Source: Thiosocius sp963753845
GTDB taxonomy: Bacteria; Pseudomonadota; Gammaproteobacteria; Chromatiales; Chromatiaceae
Length of the DNA: 64,000 nucleotides
NCBI GenBank assembly: GCA_963753845.1
Contig: CAVWEI010000036.1
Coordinates: 124,001 to 188,000, forward strand
Reading direction: 5' to 3'
Position numbers and translations under genes: made by a program. A model generated the notes under the pieces. It was given only the letters and a program-made list of their open reading frames with translations. It made no database searches and was not told where the DNA came from. Below, piece by piece: positions 7,967-17,564 of the stretch; positions within the stretch are counted from its first letter, which is position 1; every line of letters starts with the position of its first letter.

Positions 7967-10669
7967 ATGACACATTCGCCCCCTTTCATCCTGGTGGACG
8001 GTTCGTCCTACCTGTTTCGCGCCTTCCACGCATTGCCGCCCCTGAGCAACTCCAGGGGGGAGCCGACCGGCGCCACGGTGGGCGTGCTCAACATGCTGCG
8101 CAAGCTGGTCGCCGACTATCAGCCGAGCCATATTGCAGTGGTGTTCGATGCCCCGGGCAAGACCTTTCGCGACGACCTCTATCCCGAATACAAAGCGAAT
8201 CGGCCGCCAATGCCCGAAGAACTTCGTGAACAGATCCAGCCGACGCTGGACATCATCCGCGCCATGGGCCTGCCACTGATGATCGTGGACGACGTCGAGG
8301 CGGACGACGTGATCGGCACCCTGGCCCGCCAGGCGACCGAGCAGGGTATCGACACCCTGGTGTCCACCGGCGACAAAGACATGGCGCAGCTGGTCAACCG
8401 CCATGTCACCCTGATCAACACCATGAGCGATACGATCCTGGACGAGGCGGGCGTGCAGGATAAGTTCGGTGTGCGGCCGGACCAGATCATCGATTTCCTC
8501 GCGCTCACCGGCGACAGCGTCGACAACATCCCCGGTGTCCCCAAGTGCGGGCCGAAGACAGCTGCCAAGTGGTTGGGCGAGTTCGGGACGCTCGACGCCC
8601 TGATGGCGCGGGCCGACGAGGTGAAGGGCAAGATAGGCGAGAGCCTGCGCGCCAGCCTGGATATCCTGCCGCTATCGCGTACCCTGACCACGATCAGGAC
8701 CGATGTGCCCCTGGCCCAGGGACCGGACGATCTGCGCCCGAACGATGGCGACACCGGGGCCTTGCGCAAACACTACGAGCGCCTGGAATCGCGCCGCCTT
8801 CTGGCGAGCCTGGATGGCGAAGCGGGGACGGTTGCTACGCAGCCCGCTGCTGCACTCGAGACGCGATACGAGACCGTGCTCGATCGCCCGGCGTTCCAGC
8901 GCTGGCTGGACAGGCTCGAAGCGGCGTCCCTGATCAGCTTCGATACCGAGACCACCAGCCTCGATTACATGCAGGCGCAGATCGTCGGCGTGTCGTTCGC
9001 GGTGGAGACGGGGGAGGCGGCCTATGTCCCGCTGGCGCATGCCTATCCCGGTGCGCCCGACCAGCTCGATCGTGATGAGATACTCGGCGAACTCAGGCCA
9101 CTGCTCGAGGATCCGGACAAGGCCAAGGTCGGTCAGAACCTCAAGTACGACATGAGCGTGCTCGCCAACCATGGCATCACCCTGCGTGGCATCGCCTTCG
9201 ACACCATGCTGGAGTCCTATGTGCTCAACGCCGGCGGCGGGCGCCACGATATGGACAGCCTGGCCGAGCGCCATCTGGGCCACAAGACCATCCATTTCGA
9301 GGATGTGGCGGGCAAGGGTGCAAAGCAGCTGACCTTCGACCAGATCCCGCTCGAGCAGGCCGGCCCCTATGCGGCCGAAGATGCGGACATCACGCTGCGG
9401 CTGCACCAGGTCCTGTGGCCGCAGCTGGATGCCGTGGCGTCGTTGCGCAGCGTCCTGACCGAGATCGAGGTTCCACTGATCGGCGTGCTGTCACGCATCG
9501 AGCGCACCGGGGTGCGCCTGGACGGGCCAATGCTGGCACGCCAGGGCGCCGAACTGGCCAAGCGGATGCACTTGCTGGAGCAGCAGGCCTACGAAATCGC
9601 CGGGCACAACTTCAACATGGGCTCGCCGAAGCAGATCGGGCAGGTGTTCTTCGAGGAGCTGGGTCTGCCGGTGATCTCCAAGACACCCAAGGGCGCACCA
9701 TCGACCGCGGAATCGGTGCTGCAGGAGCTGGCCGACCAGGGCCATGAGCTGCCGCAGGTCATCCTGCAGCATCGTGGCCTGGCCAAGCTCAAGTCGACCT
9801 ATACCGACAAGCTGCCCGAGATGGTCGATTCCGGTGGCCGCCTGCACACCAGTTACCACCAGGCGGTCGCCGCGACCGGCCGGCTGAGTTCTTCCGATCC
9901 CAACCTCCAGAACATCCCGGTACGCAGCGACGAGGGCCGCCGCATCCGGCGTGCCTTCGTACCTGAGGACGGCTGGCGCATGCTGGCCGCGGACTATTCG
10001 CAGATCGAGTTGCGCATCATGGCGCATCTGTCAGGTGACGAGGGCCTGCTCAGCGCCTTTGCGGCCGGCGCCGACATCCATCGCGCCACCGCTGCCGAGG
10101 TGTTCGGAGCAGACAGTCCTGAAGCGGTGACGGCCGAGCAGCGGCGTTCGGCCAAGGCGATCAATTTCGGCCTGATCTACGGCATGTCGGCATTCGGCCT
10201 GGCCAGGCAGCTGGGCATCGAGCGCGGCGCGGCACAGGAATACGTCGACCTTTACTTCGCACGCTACCCGGGGGTGAAGGATTTCATGGAGCGGACCCGC
10301 GAACAGGCCCGCGAGCAGGGCTATGTGGAGACCCTGTTCGGGCGGCGCCTGTATCTGCCCGACATCAAGGCGCGTAACCAGCAGATCCGCGCCGCGGCCG
10401 AGCGCACCGCGATCAATGCGCCAATGCAGGGCACGGCGGCGGACATTATCAAGCTTGCCATGCTTGCCGTGGACGCCTGGATCAGCGGCAAGCAGCCGGC
10501 GGCGCGCATGCTGATGCAGGTGCATGACGAACTGGTGTTCGAGGTCGATGTGGCAGAGGTCGACTTGGTCAGTGCCCGGATCCGTGAGCTGATGGAGGGG
10601 GCGGCCAGTCTGAGTGCGCCGCTGGTGGTCGATATCGGTGTCGGCGACAACTGGGACGAGGCGCACTGA
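7967..10669 (+). CDS. polA: DNA polymerase I
   Basis: A 900-residue protein with all three Pol I domains. The N-terminal 5'-3' exonuclease spans about residues 1-300 and includes VDGSSYLFRAFHA and the DNIPGVP helix-hairpin region. The 3'-5' proofreading domain follows, with the active FDTETT motif near residue 325. The polymerase domain has motif A DYSQIELRI and motif C VHDELVFE. Length fits the gammaproteobacterial enzyme. It fills Okazaki gaps and repairs DNA. The ATG at 7967 agrees with family N-termini. No partner gene is adjacent; the next gene is on the opposite strand after about 320 bases. Confidence 0.97.
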   Translation: MTHSPPFILVDGSSYLFRAFHALPPLSNSRGEPTGATVGVLNMLRKLVADYQPSHIAVVFDAPGKTFRDDLYPEYKANRPPMPEELREQIQPTLDIIRAMGLPLMIVDDVEADDVIGTLARQATEQGIDTLVSTGDKDMAQLVNRHVTLINTMSDTILDEAGVQDKFGVRPDQIIDFLALTGDSVDNIPGVPKCGPKTAAKWLGEFGTLDALMARADEVKGKIGESLRASLDILPLSRTLTTIRTDVPLAQGPDDLRPNDGDTGALRKHYERLESRRLLASLDGEAGTVATQPAAALETRYETVLDRPAFQRWLDRLEAASLISFDTETTSLDYMQAQIVGVSFAVETGEAAYVPLAHAYPGAPDQLDRDEILGELRPLLEDPDKAKVGQNLKYDMSVLANHGITLRGIAFDTMLESYVLNAGGGRHDMDSLAERHLGHKTIHFEDVAGKGAKQLTFDQIPLEQAGPYAAEDADITLRLHQVLWPQLDAVASLRSVLTEIEVPLIGVLSRIERTGVRLDGPMLARQGAELAKRMHLLEQQAYEIAGHNFNMGSPKQIGQVFFEELGLPVISKTPKGAPSTAESVLQELADQGHELPQVILQHRGLAKLKSTYTDKLPEMVDSGGRLHTSYHQAVAATGRLSSSDPNLQNIPVRSDEGRRIRRAFVPEDGWRMLAADYSQIELRIMAHLSGDEGLLSAFAAGADIHRATAAEVFGADSPEAVTAEQRRSAKAINFGLIYGMSAFGLARQLGIERGAAQEYVDLYFARYPGVKDFMERTREQAREQGYVETLFGRRLYLPDIKARNQQIRAAAERTAINAPMQGTAADIIKLAMLAVDAWISGKQPAARMLMQVHDELVFEVDVAEVDLVSARIRELMEGAASLSAPLVVDIGVGDNWDEAH

Positions 10670-10987
10670 GCCCGCGAGTCGGAAATCATGGGAAATGGCG
10701 GTTCGATGGAGGGGAAGGCCCGGTTTTGGTTCGGCATGGGGTTGACCCGAAAATCTCACCAGGCGAACGGCCGTGATTGGAAAACAGTATTTGAAACATG
10801 GAGTTAGGTTCAATGTTCTGCTATCGGGTGAATGACAGTCTGTTCTATGTGGGTTTTGGAACGATTTGGCTCTCGCATCTTGTGCGATCCTTCTCAAACC
10901 ATAGCTACAGCTATGCTTTTTCAAACGATCACACAACCTGCTTGGCCCTACCGCCCCAAATTCCCACATCCCGGTGAGATTTCCGGG
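10670..10987. other. Intergenic region between convergent polA and the hydrolase gene
   Basis: About 320 bases without a convincing gene. Its main structure is the inverted repeat at 10879-10938. Frames crossing it have no recognisable protein features. Confidence 0.5.
10879..10938. repeat. Extended imperfect inverted repeat with central hairpin
   Basis: The centre is a perfect CATAGC-TACA-GCTATG hairpin at 10900-10915, followed by CTTTTT on the plus strand. Beyond a mismatched section the outer arms pair again: TTGTGCGATC on the left and GATCACACAA on the right, with one mismatch. It may serve as a terminator for the convergent polA and hydrolase genes, or be a small mobile repeat. Confidence 0.5.
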
Positions 10988-11782
10988 TTAAAGGCCTTGT
11001 GCGAGCAGCCAGTCGCGAATGACCCCCGCGGCGTCCTGCCAATGGTGATCGAGCATCATGGCGTGGCCGAGCTCGGCGATGAACACGGCCTGGGTGCCGA
11101 ACTTTCGTGCCGTCGCATGGATCGCCGAACTGGGAATCAGGTTGTCGAGCCTGGCGCCCATCACCAGCGCCTCCACCGGGCTGGCGCCACCGGGGTGGCA
11201 ATGAAGCGGCAGTGACATCTCGAAGATCGCCTGTGGCGATTCCATCTGCGCGCGTGCGGCGTATTTCATCACCATGTCGTCTGCCAGATGCGGCGAAAAC
11301 AATGGCCTCCGGGCGCCATTTACGCCGTACAGGGAAAACGCGGCAGCCGGTCCTAACCATTGCATCGTCTGGATCTGCTGGAATAGCAGTGGGTTGGCGA
11401 ACGCCAGCCAGGCGGTGGCCGGCAGGACGCCCTGCGGTGGTACCGAGGCCATCAGGACGGCGGCCCGCGCGGTCTGCTGCAACAGGTATTTCTGCACCAG
11501 GTAGCCGCCCATGGAGTGTCCGATGAGTACCGGCGGCTCGCCCAGGCCCGCGATCGAGGTCTCCAGTGCCTCCAGGTAGTCGGACAGCGACGCACTGGCC
11601 GCGATCCCCCGTCCGCGCCGGCAAAGATCGATTGCATGTGCCCGGTACCCGAGCGCGGCAAAGTAGGGCAGAAAGTTTTCGGCCCAGCACCAGCCACCCA
11701 CGTAGGCGCCGTGCACGAACAGCAGCGGGGGCAGGCCGCGTGCTTTGGTTCGGGGCTCGTGGGTGATGATTTTGGCCTTCAC
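10988..11782 (-). CDS. Alpha/beta hydrolase
   Basis: An alpha/beta-hydrolase fold protein of about 264 residues. The oxyanion-hole motif HGAYVGGW lies near residue 21, the nucleophile elbow GHSMGG has serine as the likely nucleophile, and a late histidine sits in ELGHAMMLDH. These give a plausible Ser-His-acid triad. There is no signal peptide, so it is probably a cytoplasmic esterase, lipase-like or thioesterase-type enzyme; the substrate cannot be told. I take the GTG at 11782 (VKAKIITHE) as start because the extra residues from an alternative start at 11818 are low-complexity. It follows engB on the same strand, so it may be the last gene of the moaC-engB group. Confidence 0.8.
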   Translation of the reverse strand: MKAKIITHEPRTKARGLPPLLFVHGAYVGGWCWAENFLPYFAALGYRAHAIDLCRRGRGIAASASLSDYLEALETSIAGLGEPPVLIGHSMGGYLVQKYLLQQTARAAVLMASVPPQGVLPATAWLAFANPLLFQQIQTMQWLGPAAAFSLYGVNGARRPLFSPHLADDMVMKYAARAQMESPQAIFEMSLPLHCHPGGASPVEALVMGARLDNLIPSSAIHATARKFGTQAVFIAELGHAMMLDHHWQDAAGVIRDWLLAQGL

Positions 11783-11837
11783 GTCTTCGCGTCCTGACGC
11801 AGGTCGAGAGGGCCCCACGGGCAGCCGATGGGCGAGC

Positions 11838-12473
11838 TCACAGCTGCTCGCTGTCGGGGCGATCCGGCTGGTCGCCGGTATATCCGAACCATTCGTCGAG
11901 CTTGGCGTGCGCCTCGTCGATCCCGGTCCGCTTGAGCGAGGAGAAGGTCTGGGCGCTGAAGCCGGCGTTCATCTTCTGCAATGTTGCGCGGGCCTTCAGC
12001 AGGGTGCTGTTGGCAGGCCCCCGGTTCAGCTTGTCTGACTTGGTCAGCAGGACATGCACCGGCAGGGATATCTGCCCGGCCCATTCGAGCATCTGCAGGT
12101 CGTAGTCCTTGAACGGATGGCGGATATCCATCATCAGCATCAGCCCGTGCAGGCATTCGCGTTTTTCCAGGTATTCGGCGAGCGAGCCCTGCCACTCGCG
12201 CTTGATGCCCTCTGATACCTTGGCGTAGCCGTAGCCCGGGAGGTCGACGATGCGGTGTTCCCCGTCGATGGCAAAGAAGTTGAGCAACTGGGTGCGGCCG
12301 GGCGTCTTGCTGGTCCGGGCCAGGGTCTTCTGGTCGCACAGGGTATTGATGGCACTCGATTTGCCGGCATTCGAACGACCGGCAAAGGCCACTTCTCGGC
12401 CCTCGCCGGCAGGTGCCTGCGACAGCCTGGCGGCGCTGGTGAGGAAGCTGGCCTGGCGGTAAAGCGGGTTCAT
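11838..12473 (-). CDS. engB: Ribosome biogenesis GTPase EngB (YihA/YsxC)
   Basis: A 211-residue small GTPase. G1 is AGRSNAGKSS, the switch region has TPGRTQ, G3 is DLPGYGYA and G4 is TKSDK. It assists late assembly of the 50S subunit. I chose MNPLYRQ at 12473 as start: it matches family N-termini, and its ATG overlaps the moaC stop as ATGA, the usual sign of translational coupling. The longer in-frame extension to 12575 lies inside moaC. Confidence 0.93.
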   Translation of the reverse strand: MNPLYRQASFLTSAARLSQAPAGEGREVAFAGRSNAGKSSAINTLCDQKTLARTSKTPGRTQLLNFFAIDGEHRIVDLPGYGYAKVSEGIKREWQGSLAEYLEKRECLHGLMLMMDIRHPFKDYDLQMLEWAGQISLPVHVLLTKSDKLNRGPANSTLLKARATLQKMNAGFSAQTFSSLKRTGIDEAHAKLDEWFGYTGDQPDRPDSEQL

Positions 12474-12964
12474 GCGTCGGGGAAATCGCTGCGCCGCCAG
12501 TGGCCCGATCTGCCGCCGGATTTCTCCTCCAGGCGGACACTCTCGATCACCATGCCGCGGTCGACCGCCTTGCACATGTCATACACGGTGAGCAGGGCCA
12601 CCTGCACCGCACACAGGGCCTCCATCTCGACCCCGGTCTGACCGCGCGTCTTGGCGGTGGCGATGCAGCGGATCTCTTGCAGGTGCGTATCCGGGGTGAA
12701 CTCGATGCTGACATTGGTCAGCGGCAGCGGATGACACAGGGGCACCAGTTCGGCGGTGCGTTTCGCGCCCATGATGCCCGCAATGCGCGCCACGCCCAGC
12801 ACGTCGCCCTTCTTGTGGCCGCCGGCCAGGATCATCTCCAGCGTGCCGGCCTGCATGCGGATGCTGCCGCTTGCCAGCGCAACACGTTCGGTCACCGGCT
12901 TGTCGCCGACATCGACCATATGGGCCTGGCCCTCGGCGTCGAAATGGGTGAAACGGTCAGACAT
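12470..12964 (-). CDS. moaC: Cyclic pyranopterin monophosphate synthase MoaC
   Basis: A 164-residue enzyme of molybdenum cofactor synthesis. With MoaA it turns GTP into cyclic pyranopterin monophosphate. Conserved segments include MVDVGDKPVTER at the N-terminus, GAKRTAELVPLCHPL near the middle and GQTGVEMEALCAV in the second half. The start MSDRFTHFD fits the family; a longer open frame runs back into the phosphoesterase gene. It overlaps the upstream phosphoesterase by 8 bases and the downstream engB by 4. The molybdate transporter modABC lies 4 kb away on the other strand, in line with molybdoenzyme use. Confidence 0.95.
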   Translation of the reverse strand: MSDRFTHFDAEGQAHMVDVGDKPVTERVALASGSIRMQAGTLEMILAGGHKKGDVLGVARIAGIMGAKRTAELVPLCHPLPLTNVSIEFTPDTHLQEIRCIATAKTRGQTGVEMEALCAVQVALLTVYDMCKAVDRGMVIESVRLEEKSGGRSGHWRRSDFPDA

Positions 12965-13508
12965 TGGCCTCCCTCGTATCAGGGTATTCCAGCGACTTTG
13001 GCAACTCGCGCAGTTCGAACCGCATCTGTTCGAGGTCCGCGAATACCCAGGTCGCGGGGGCCGTGCCAACACCGCCGACCGTGCCGGGGTTGACCACATG
13101 GGTGGTACCGCCCTTGCAGTTCTTCTGTTCGGAGATCTCGACCTTGTGGCTGTGGCCGCAACAGACCAGGTCCCAGTCGCCGGTGGCGGCCATCGCGTGG
13201 GCATAGTGTGGGTAGTGCACCAGGAAGATCCGTTTTCCGGCCAACTCGATCCCGGCATCCATGCCGTGAAAGCGAACCACGCCGCCCGGTTTGTGCGCCA
13301 GCTGGGTCAGGGCATACAGGTCACCGGTATTGTTGCCGTGGATCAGGTGCACCGGCAGGCCATATTTTTCCAGGCAGTGCAGGGTGCTGGGTGCTACCAG
13401 GTCGCCGCAGTGCAGGATGGCCTCGGCGCCCTCCGCCTTGGCGTCGGCCGCGGCCGCATCGATCAATGCGATGTGGTCGTGGCTGTCGGAGAGGATACAG
13501 ACCTTCAT
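12957..13508 (-). CDS. YfcE/MJ0936-type metallophosphoesterase
   Basis: A 183-residue calcineurin-like phosphoesterase. The five metal-binding blocks appear in order: DSHDH at residues 8-12, HCGD, HGNNTGD, HYPHYAHA and GHSHK. The size matches the YfcE/MJ0936 group, which cleaves phosphodiesters in a Mn- or Ni-dependent way with unsettled natural substrates. It begins an apparent run of metallophosphoesterase-moaC-engB with short overlaps. The start MKVCILSDSHDH is typical. Confidence 0.88.
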   Translation of the reverse strand: MKVCILSDSHDHIALIDAAAADAKAEGAEAILHCGDLVAPSTLHCLEKYGLPVHLIHGNNTGDLYALTQLAHKPGGVVRFHGMDAGIELAGKRIFLVHYPHYAHAMAATGDWDLVCCGHSHKVEISEQKNCKGGTTHVVNPGTVGGVGTAPATWVFADLEQMRFELRELPKSLEYPDTREANV

Positions 13509-13563
13509 TGGGATACGGCGTCCGGGTGCGGCAGATTAGCCGCCTATCCTAACGCAGAACCAG

Positions 13564-13585
13564 GGCCGAGGGCCGAGGGCCGAGG
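13564..13585. repeat. Short tandem repeat, three copies of a 7-base unit
   Basis: GGGCCGA is repeated three times in a row just upstream of the phosphoesterase gene and next to REP-like copy 2. No role is apparent. Confidence 0.6.
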
Positions 13586-13586
13586 T

Positions 13587-13632
13587 GTAGGGCAGGCTGT
13601 GCCTGCCGATGTCGGGCACAGCCCGTACCTAC
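13587..13632. repeat. REP-like two-hairpin repeat, copy 2
   Basis: GGCAGGCTGTGCCTGCC is followed by CGGGCACAGCCCG, giving two strong adjacent hairpins bordered by GTAG and CTAC. It is the best-preserved copy and lies about 20 bases after the ppa stop codon, where it could protect or end the ppa transcript. Confidence 0.7.
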
Positions 13633-13653
13633 GATCTCGCAGAACCTTGAACC

Positions 13654-14199
13654 TCAGAACGCGGGCTTTTCCGGGGCGTCGTCGTACATCTGCACCGAGT
13701 TCATGATCTCCTCCTTCGCCTCTTCGATGCCGTACCAGCCGTCGACACGCACCCACTTGCCCTCGTCAAGGTCCTTGTAGTGCTCGAAGAAGTGCGAGAT
13801 CCGGTTGAGGACCTCGCCCTGCAGGTCACGGAAGCTCTCGACACCACGATAGGACTTGCACAGCTTGTCGACCGGGACCGCGAGTATCTTGGCGTCATCG
13901 CCGGATTCGTCTTTCATCTTCAACACCCCGACCGGGCGACACTGGATGACGGAGCCGGAGATCAGCGGGTGCGGGGTCAGGACCAACACGTCGACGGGAT
14001 CGCCGTCCTTGGACAGGGTGTGCGGGACATAGCCGTAGTTGCAGGGGTAGTACATCGCGGTGGACATGAAGCGATCGACGAACATGGCGCCGGTGTGTTT
14101 GTCGAGCTCGTACTTGACCGGGTCGGAATGGGCCGGAATCTCGATGATGACGTTGATTTCGTTGGGCACATTGCCGGTGGTGACGCGGTCCAGGATCAT
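13654..14199 (-). CDS. ppa: Inorganic pyrophosphatase, soluble family I
   Basis: A 181-residue enzyme that hydrolyses PPi to two phosphates. It carries the family signature DGDPVDVLVL near residue 65, plus IEIPAHSDPVKYE and NYGYVPHTL around the active site. Length matches bacterial family I hexameric enzymes. It lies downstream of hppA on the same strand, but a strong terminator separates the two. The window therefore encodes both a PPi-wasting soluble enzyme and a PPi-conserving membrane pump, together with a PPi-type PFK. Confidence 0.95.
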   Translation of the reverse strand: MILDRVTTGNVPNEINVIIEIPAHSDPVKYELDKHTGAMFVDRFMSTAMYYPCNYGYVPHTLSKDGDPVDVLVLTPHPLISGSVIQCRPVGVLKMKDESGDDAKILAVPVDKLCKSYRGVESFRDLQGEVLNRISHFFEHYKDLDEGKWVRVDGWYGIEEAKEEIMNSVQMYDDAPEKPAF

Positions 14200-14322
14200 G
14201 CGGTCCCCCTTGGGGTTGGATTGTTCGGTACGGGGCGCCAGTGGTCGAAACCCGCCGGCGCATAGTGGCCCGCTAGGTTAAGCGCAGCGTGCAGGCGAGT
14301 CTACTGCCCGCGGTCCCGGGCA

Positions 14323-14350
14323 CAAAAAAAGGGGGCGTTGCCGCCCCCTT
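14323..14350 (-). terminator. Intrinsic terminator of hppA
   Basis: On the minus strand AAGGGGGCGGCAACGCCCCC forms a near-perfect hairpin followed by seven T residues. It lies about 25 bases past the corrected hppA stop at 14376. That supports the view that the gene really ends there and not at the frameshifted stop. Confidence 0.92.
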
Positions 14351-14375
14351 GATAAAAGCTTTTGAAACCAGTGAT

Positions 14376-16389
14376 TTAGAGCATCGGCACGATCAGCAGC
14401 GCGACAATATTGATGATCTTAATCAAGGGGTTCACGGCCGGGCCGGCGGTGTCTTTGTAGGGGTCGCCCACGGTGTCACCGGTAACCGATGCCTTGTGCG
14501 CGTCCGAGCCCTTGCCGCCGAAGTTGCCGTCTTCGATGTACTTCTTGGCATTGTCCCAGGCGCCGCCACCGGTCGGTCATCGAGATGGCCACGAAAAGGC
14601 CGGTCACGATGGTGCCGATCAGCAGGCCACCCAGGGCCTTGGGCCCAAGCACCAGACCGACGACGACCGGAACCGCGATCGGCAGCAGCGAGGGGATGAT
14701 CATTTCCTTAATCGCCGCCTTGGTCAGCATGTCCACCGCACGGCCGTAATCCGGTTTTTCGGTGTGGTCCATGATGCCCGGCTTTTCCTTGAACTGGCGA
14801 CGTACCTCGTTGACGATGCCGCCGGCGGCACGGCCAACCGCCTCCATCGCCATGGCGCCGAACAGGTACGGAACCATGCCGCCGATGAACAGGCCGATGA
14901 TGACCATGTGATCGGAAAGGTCAAAGCTGATGTTGTGCCCGTACTTGGTAAGCGTATGGGTGTAATCGGCAAACAGTACCAGTGCCGCCAGGCCGGCCGA
15001 ACCGATGGCGTAGCCCTTGGTCACGGCCTTGGTGGTGTTGCCCACCGCATCCAGCGGGTCGGTGATGTTGCGGACCTTCTCGTCCATCTCGGCCATCTCG
15101 GCGATGCCACCGGCGTTGTCGGTGATCGGGCCATAGGCGTCGAGGGCAACGATGATGCCGGTCATGGACAGCATCGAGGTGGCCGCGATGGCGATACCGT
15201 ACAGGCCCGCCAGTTCGTAGGACGCCCAGATCGAGGCACACACCACCAGTACCGGTGCGGCGGTCGATTTCATCGAGACGCCCAGACCGGCGATGACGTT
15301 GGTGCCGTCACCGGTGGTCGATGCCTCGGCGATGTGGCGCACCGGGCTGAACTCGGTGGCCGTGTAGTACTCGGTGATGAGCACCATGGCGGCGGTCAGC
15401 ACCAGGCCGATCAGGGACGCGAGGAACAGGTTCGTGGACGAGAATGCCTCAATGTCGCCCATCATCGCATCGGTCACGAAATAGAAACCGATGGCGGCGA
15501 TCACGCCGGAGACGATCAGGCCCTTGTACAGCGCGATCATGATCTTGGAATCGCCCTCTTTCGCCTTGACGAAGAAGGTGCCGATGACCGAGGCGACGAT
15601 AGAGATGCCACCCAACACCAGCGGGTACATCACGGCCGCCTCGTTGCCGGCCATCAGCAGGCCGCCGAGCAGCATGGTGGCGACCACCGTTACCGCATAG
15701 GTCTCGAACAGGTCGGCCGCCATGCCGGCGCAGTCACCGACGTTGTCACCGACGTTGTCGGCGATCACCGCCGGGTTGCGCGGGTCGTCTTCCGGGATGC
15801 CGGCCTCGACCTTACCAACGATGTCGGCGCCGACGTCGGCACCCTTGGTGAAGATACCGCCGCCGAGTCGGGCGAAGATCGAGATCAGGGAGCCACCGAA
15901 GGCCAGGCCGACCAGCGGGTGCAGCGGATCTTCGACACCCATCATCACCAGGATGGCGTAGTAGCCGGCGACCCCGAGCAGGCCCAGGCCGACCACCAGC
16001 ATGCCGGTGATGGCGCCGCCGCGGAAGGCAACCTGCAGCGCCGCGTTCAGACCGTTATTCGCGGCCTGCGCGGTGCGTATGTTGGAACGCACCGAGATGT
16101 TCATGCCGATGTATCCGGCCACACCCGAGAGCACAGCACCGATCAGAAAGCCGACCGCGGTGGCCCAGCCGAGGAACACGAACAGCACCACGGTGAGCAC
16201 GGCACCGACGATGCCGATGGTGGTGTACTGGCGGTTGAGGTAGGCCGATGCACCCTCCTGTATGGCCTGCGCGATCTCGCGCATGCGGTCGTTACCGTCG
16301 GGCTGACTGAGTATCCATTTCATCGTGACGACGCCGTAGCCGATCGCCAGCAATGAGCAGGCCAGGGCGAACCATAGTGCTGTATTCAT
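14376..16389 (-). pseudogene. hppA: K+-independent H+-translocating membrane pyrophosphatase, with a 3' frameshift
   Basis: A membrane proton pump driven by PPi hydrolysis, with about 15 or 16 hydrophobic segments. Core motifs include DVGADIVGKVE and the acidic NVGDNVGDCAGMAADL. GNTTKAVTKG has Lys at the position that marks K+-independent enzymes. The continuous frame runs from 16389 but departs from the family after AISMT and ends at 14476. Removing one base, the C near 14574, restores the canonical C-terminus with GDTVGDPYKDTAGP and a stop at 14376, giving 670 residues, the normal length. Either the gene is damaged or the sequence has an error. The intact 5' part, ribosome site (GAAGGAAG) and matching terminator favour an error or a very recent mutation. 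Confidence 0.9.
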
Positions 16390-16817
16390 AAAAGTACTTC
16401 CTTCTGTCGAAGTGCGGTTAGGTCAGATTTTTATCGTAGCTATTGATATTTTCGGTCGTAAATTGTTCGCCCTTGGGGGCCGATTACCAAGCAAATTGTT
16501 CCAATGCTGCGATTAACGGCACTGCTGTTAGGGGATCTGCAATCCGTCCGGACGGGCCGGAAACGCATATCTGCAGGGGAAATCGGTACTTAGGTGACAG
16601 CCGGCCATCAGTTCAATTTGCGGGTGGACAAGAAAGATCGCACTAAAAACACCGGGCGTCCAGTGGGTAATCCGGTTACAAAGCCGACCTCCATGCCGGG
16701 GCTTTCGCACCGCCGCCGGGCCCGGGTCGGCGTTGCTGCGGTACCACACCGGGTCGTCGGACGGACAGTGACTCGCGTTACACTTCTGGCCCCGATGTGT
16801 CTGAGGAACCCGGCACG
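16390..16817. other. Divergent intergenic region between hppA and modA
   Basis: About 430 bases. The part next to hppA (16420-16520) is richer in A+T and should hold its promoter. I see no ModE-type palindrome, molybdenum cofactor riboswitch or clear -35/-10 pair. An open frame on the minus strand at 16528-16905 is Arg/Pro-rich, has no family features and overlaps modA, so I do not accept it. Confidence 0.45.
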
Positions 16818-17564
16818 ATGCCCGCCCTGCGTATTCTGTTGCTGAGCTTATGCCTGTTGCCGGGCATGGCTGCGTCCGCGGAGATAAGGGTCGCGGTCGC
16901 CGCAAATTTCGCCCCCACCCTGCGGGAACTCGCCGAAGACTTTACCGCCGATACCGGACACGGGGTGCTGATCTCATCGGGTTCGACCGGCAAGCACTAT
17001 GCCCAGATCCGCAATGGCGCCGGATTCGATATCTTTCTCGCCGCCGACAGCAGGCATCCCGAACTACTTGAGGCCGAGGGCGTCGGTGTGGCGGAAAGCC
17101 GTTTCACCTACGCGGTCGGGCGCCTGGCGCTCTGGGTCCCGGGCGAACCCGGACTGGGGTCACCGGAGGAGTACCTGAGGACAGCGGACTTCACCCGTCT
17201 GGCGATCGCCAACCCCAGGCTCGCGCCCTATGGGCTGGCCGCACAGCAGGCGCTCGAGATCTGGCAGCTCTGGGATCGGCTGCAGCCCAGGCTGGTCAGG
17301 GGCGAGAACATTGCACAGACACACCAGTTCGTCGCCACCGGAAACGCGCCCGCGGGGCTGGTCGCCCTGTCGCATCTGCGCGCCGGGGGGGAGCCGGACG
17401 GGACCTTCCGGCTGATACCGGACAGCCTGCATCAGCCGATAAGCCAGCAGGCCCTGCTGCTCCGTCCCGGTGAGGCCGCCGAGGCCTTCCTGCATTACCT
17501 GAGGGGGGGCGCGGCGACCGGGCTGATCCAGGCCGCCGGTTACCAGGTACCGGTTGACCGGTGA
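16818..17564 (+). CDS. modA: Molybdate ABC transporter, periplasmic binding protein
   Basis: A 248-residue binding protein with a signal peptide (MPALRILLLSLCLLPGMAASA). The mature protein opens in the family style with EIRVAVAANFAPTL and has ISSGSTGKHYAQI and GFDIFLAAD, which contribute to oxyanion binding. I start at the ATG at 16818 because a GAGGAA site precedes it by 9 bases; a GTG at 16797 would add seven residues before the signal peptide. It is the first gene of modABC, with a 4-base overlap into modB. It captures molybdate, possibly also tungstate, for the molybdenum cofactor made by MoaC. Confidence 0.93.
   Translation: MPALRILLLSLCLLPGMAASAEIRVAVAANFAPTLRELAEDFTADTGHGVLISSGSTGKHYAQIRNGAGFDIFLAADSRHPELLEAEGVGVAESRFTYAVGRLALWVPGEPGLGSPEEYLRTADFTRLAIANPRLAPYGLAAQQALEIWQLWDRLQPRLVRGENIAQTHQFVATGNAPAGLVALSHLRAGGEPDGTFRLIPDSLHQPISQQALLLRPGEAAEAFLHYLRGGAATGLIQAAGYQVPVDR

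Noticed and set aside
14473..16356. Long plus-strand open frame opposite hppA
   Set aside because: Antisense shadow of the membrane pyrophosphatase; composition dominated by His, Asp, Gly and Arg with no family features.
16528..16905. Minus-strand gene between hppA and modA
   Set aside because: Arg/Pro/Cys-rich translation with no features, overlapping the modA signal peptide region.
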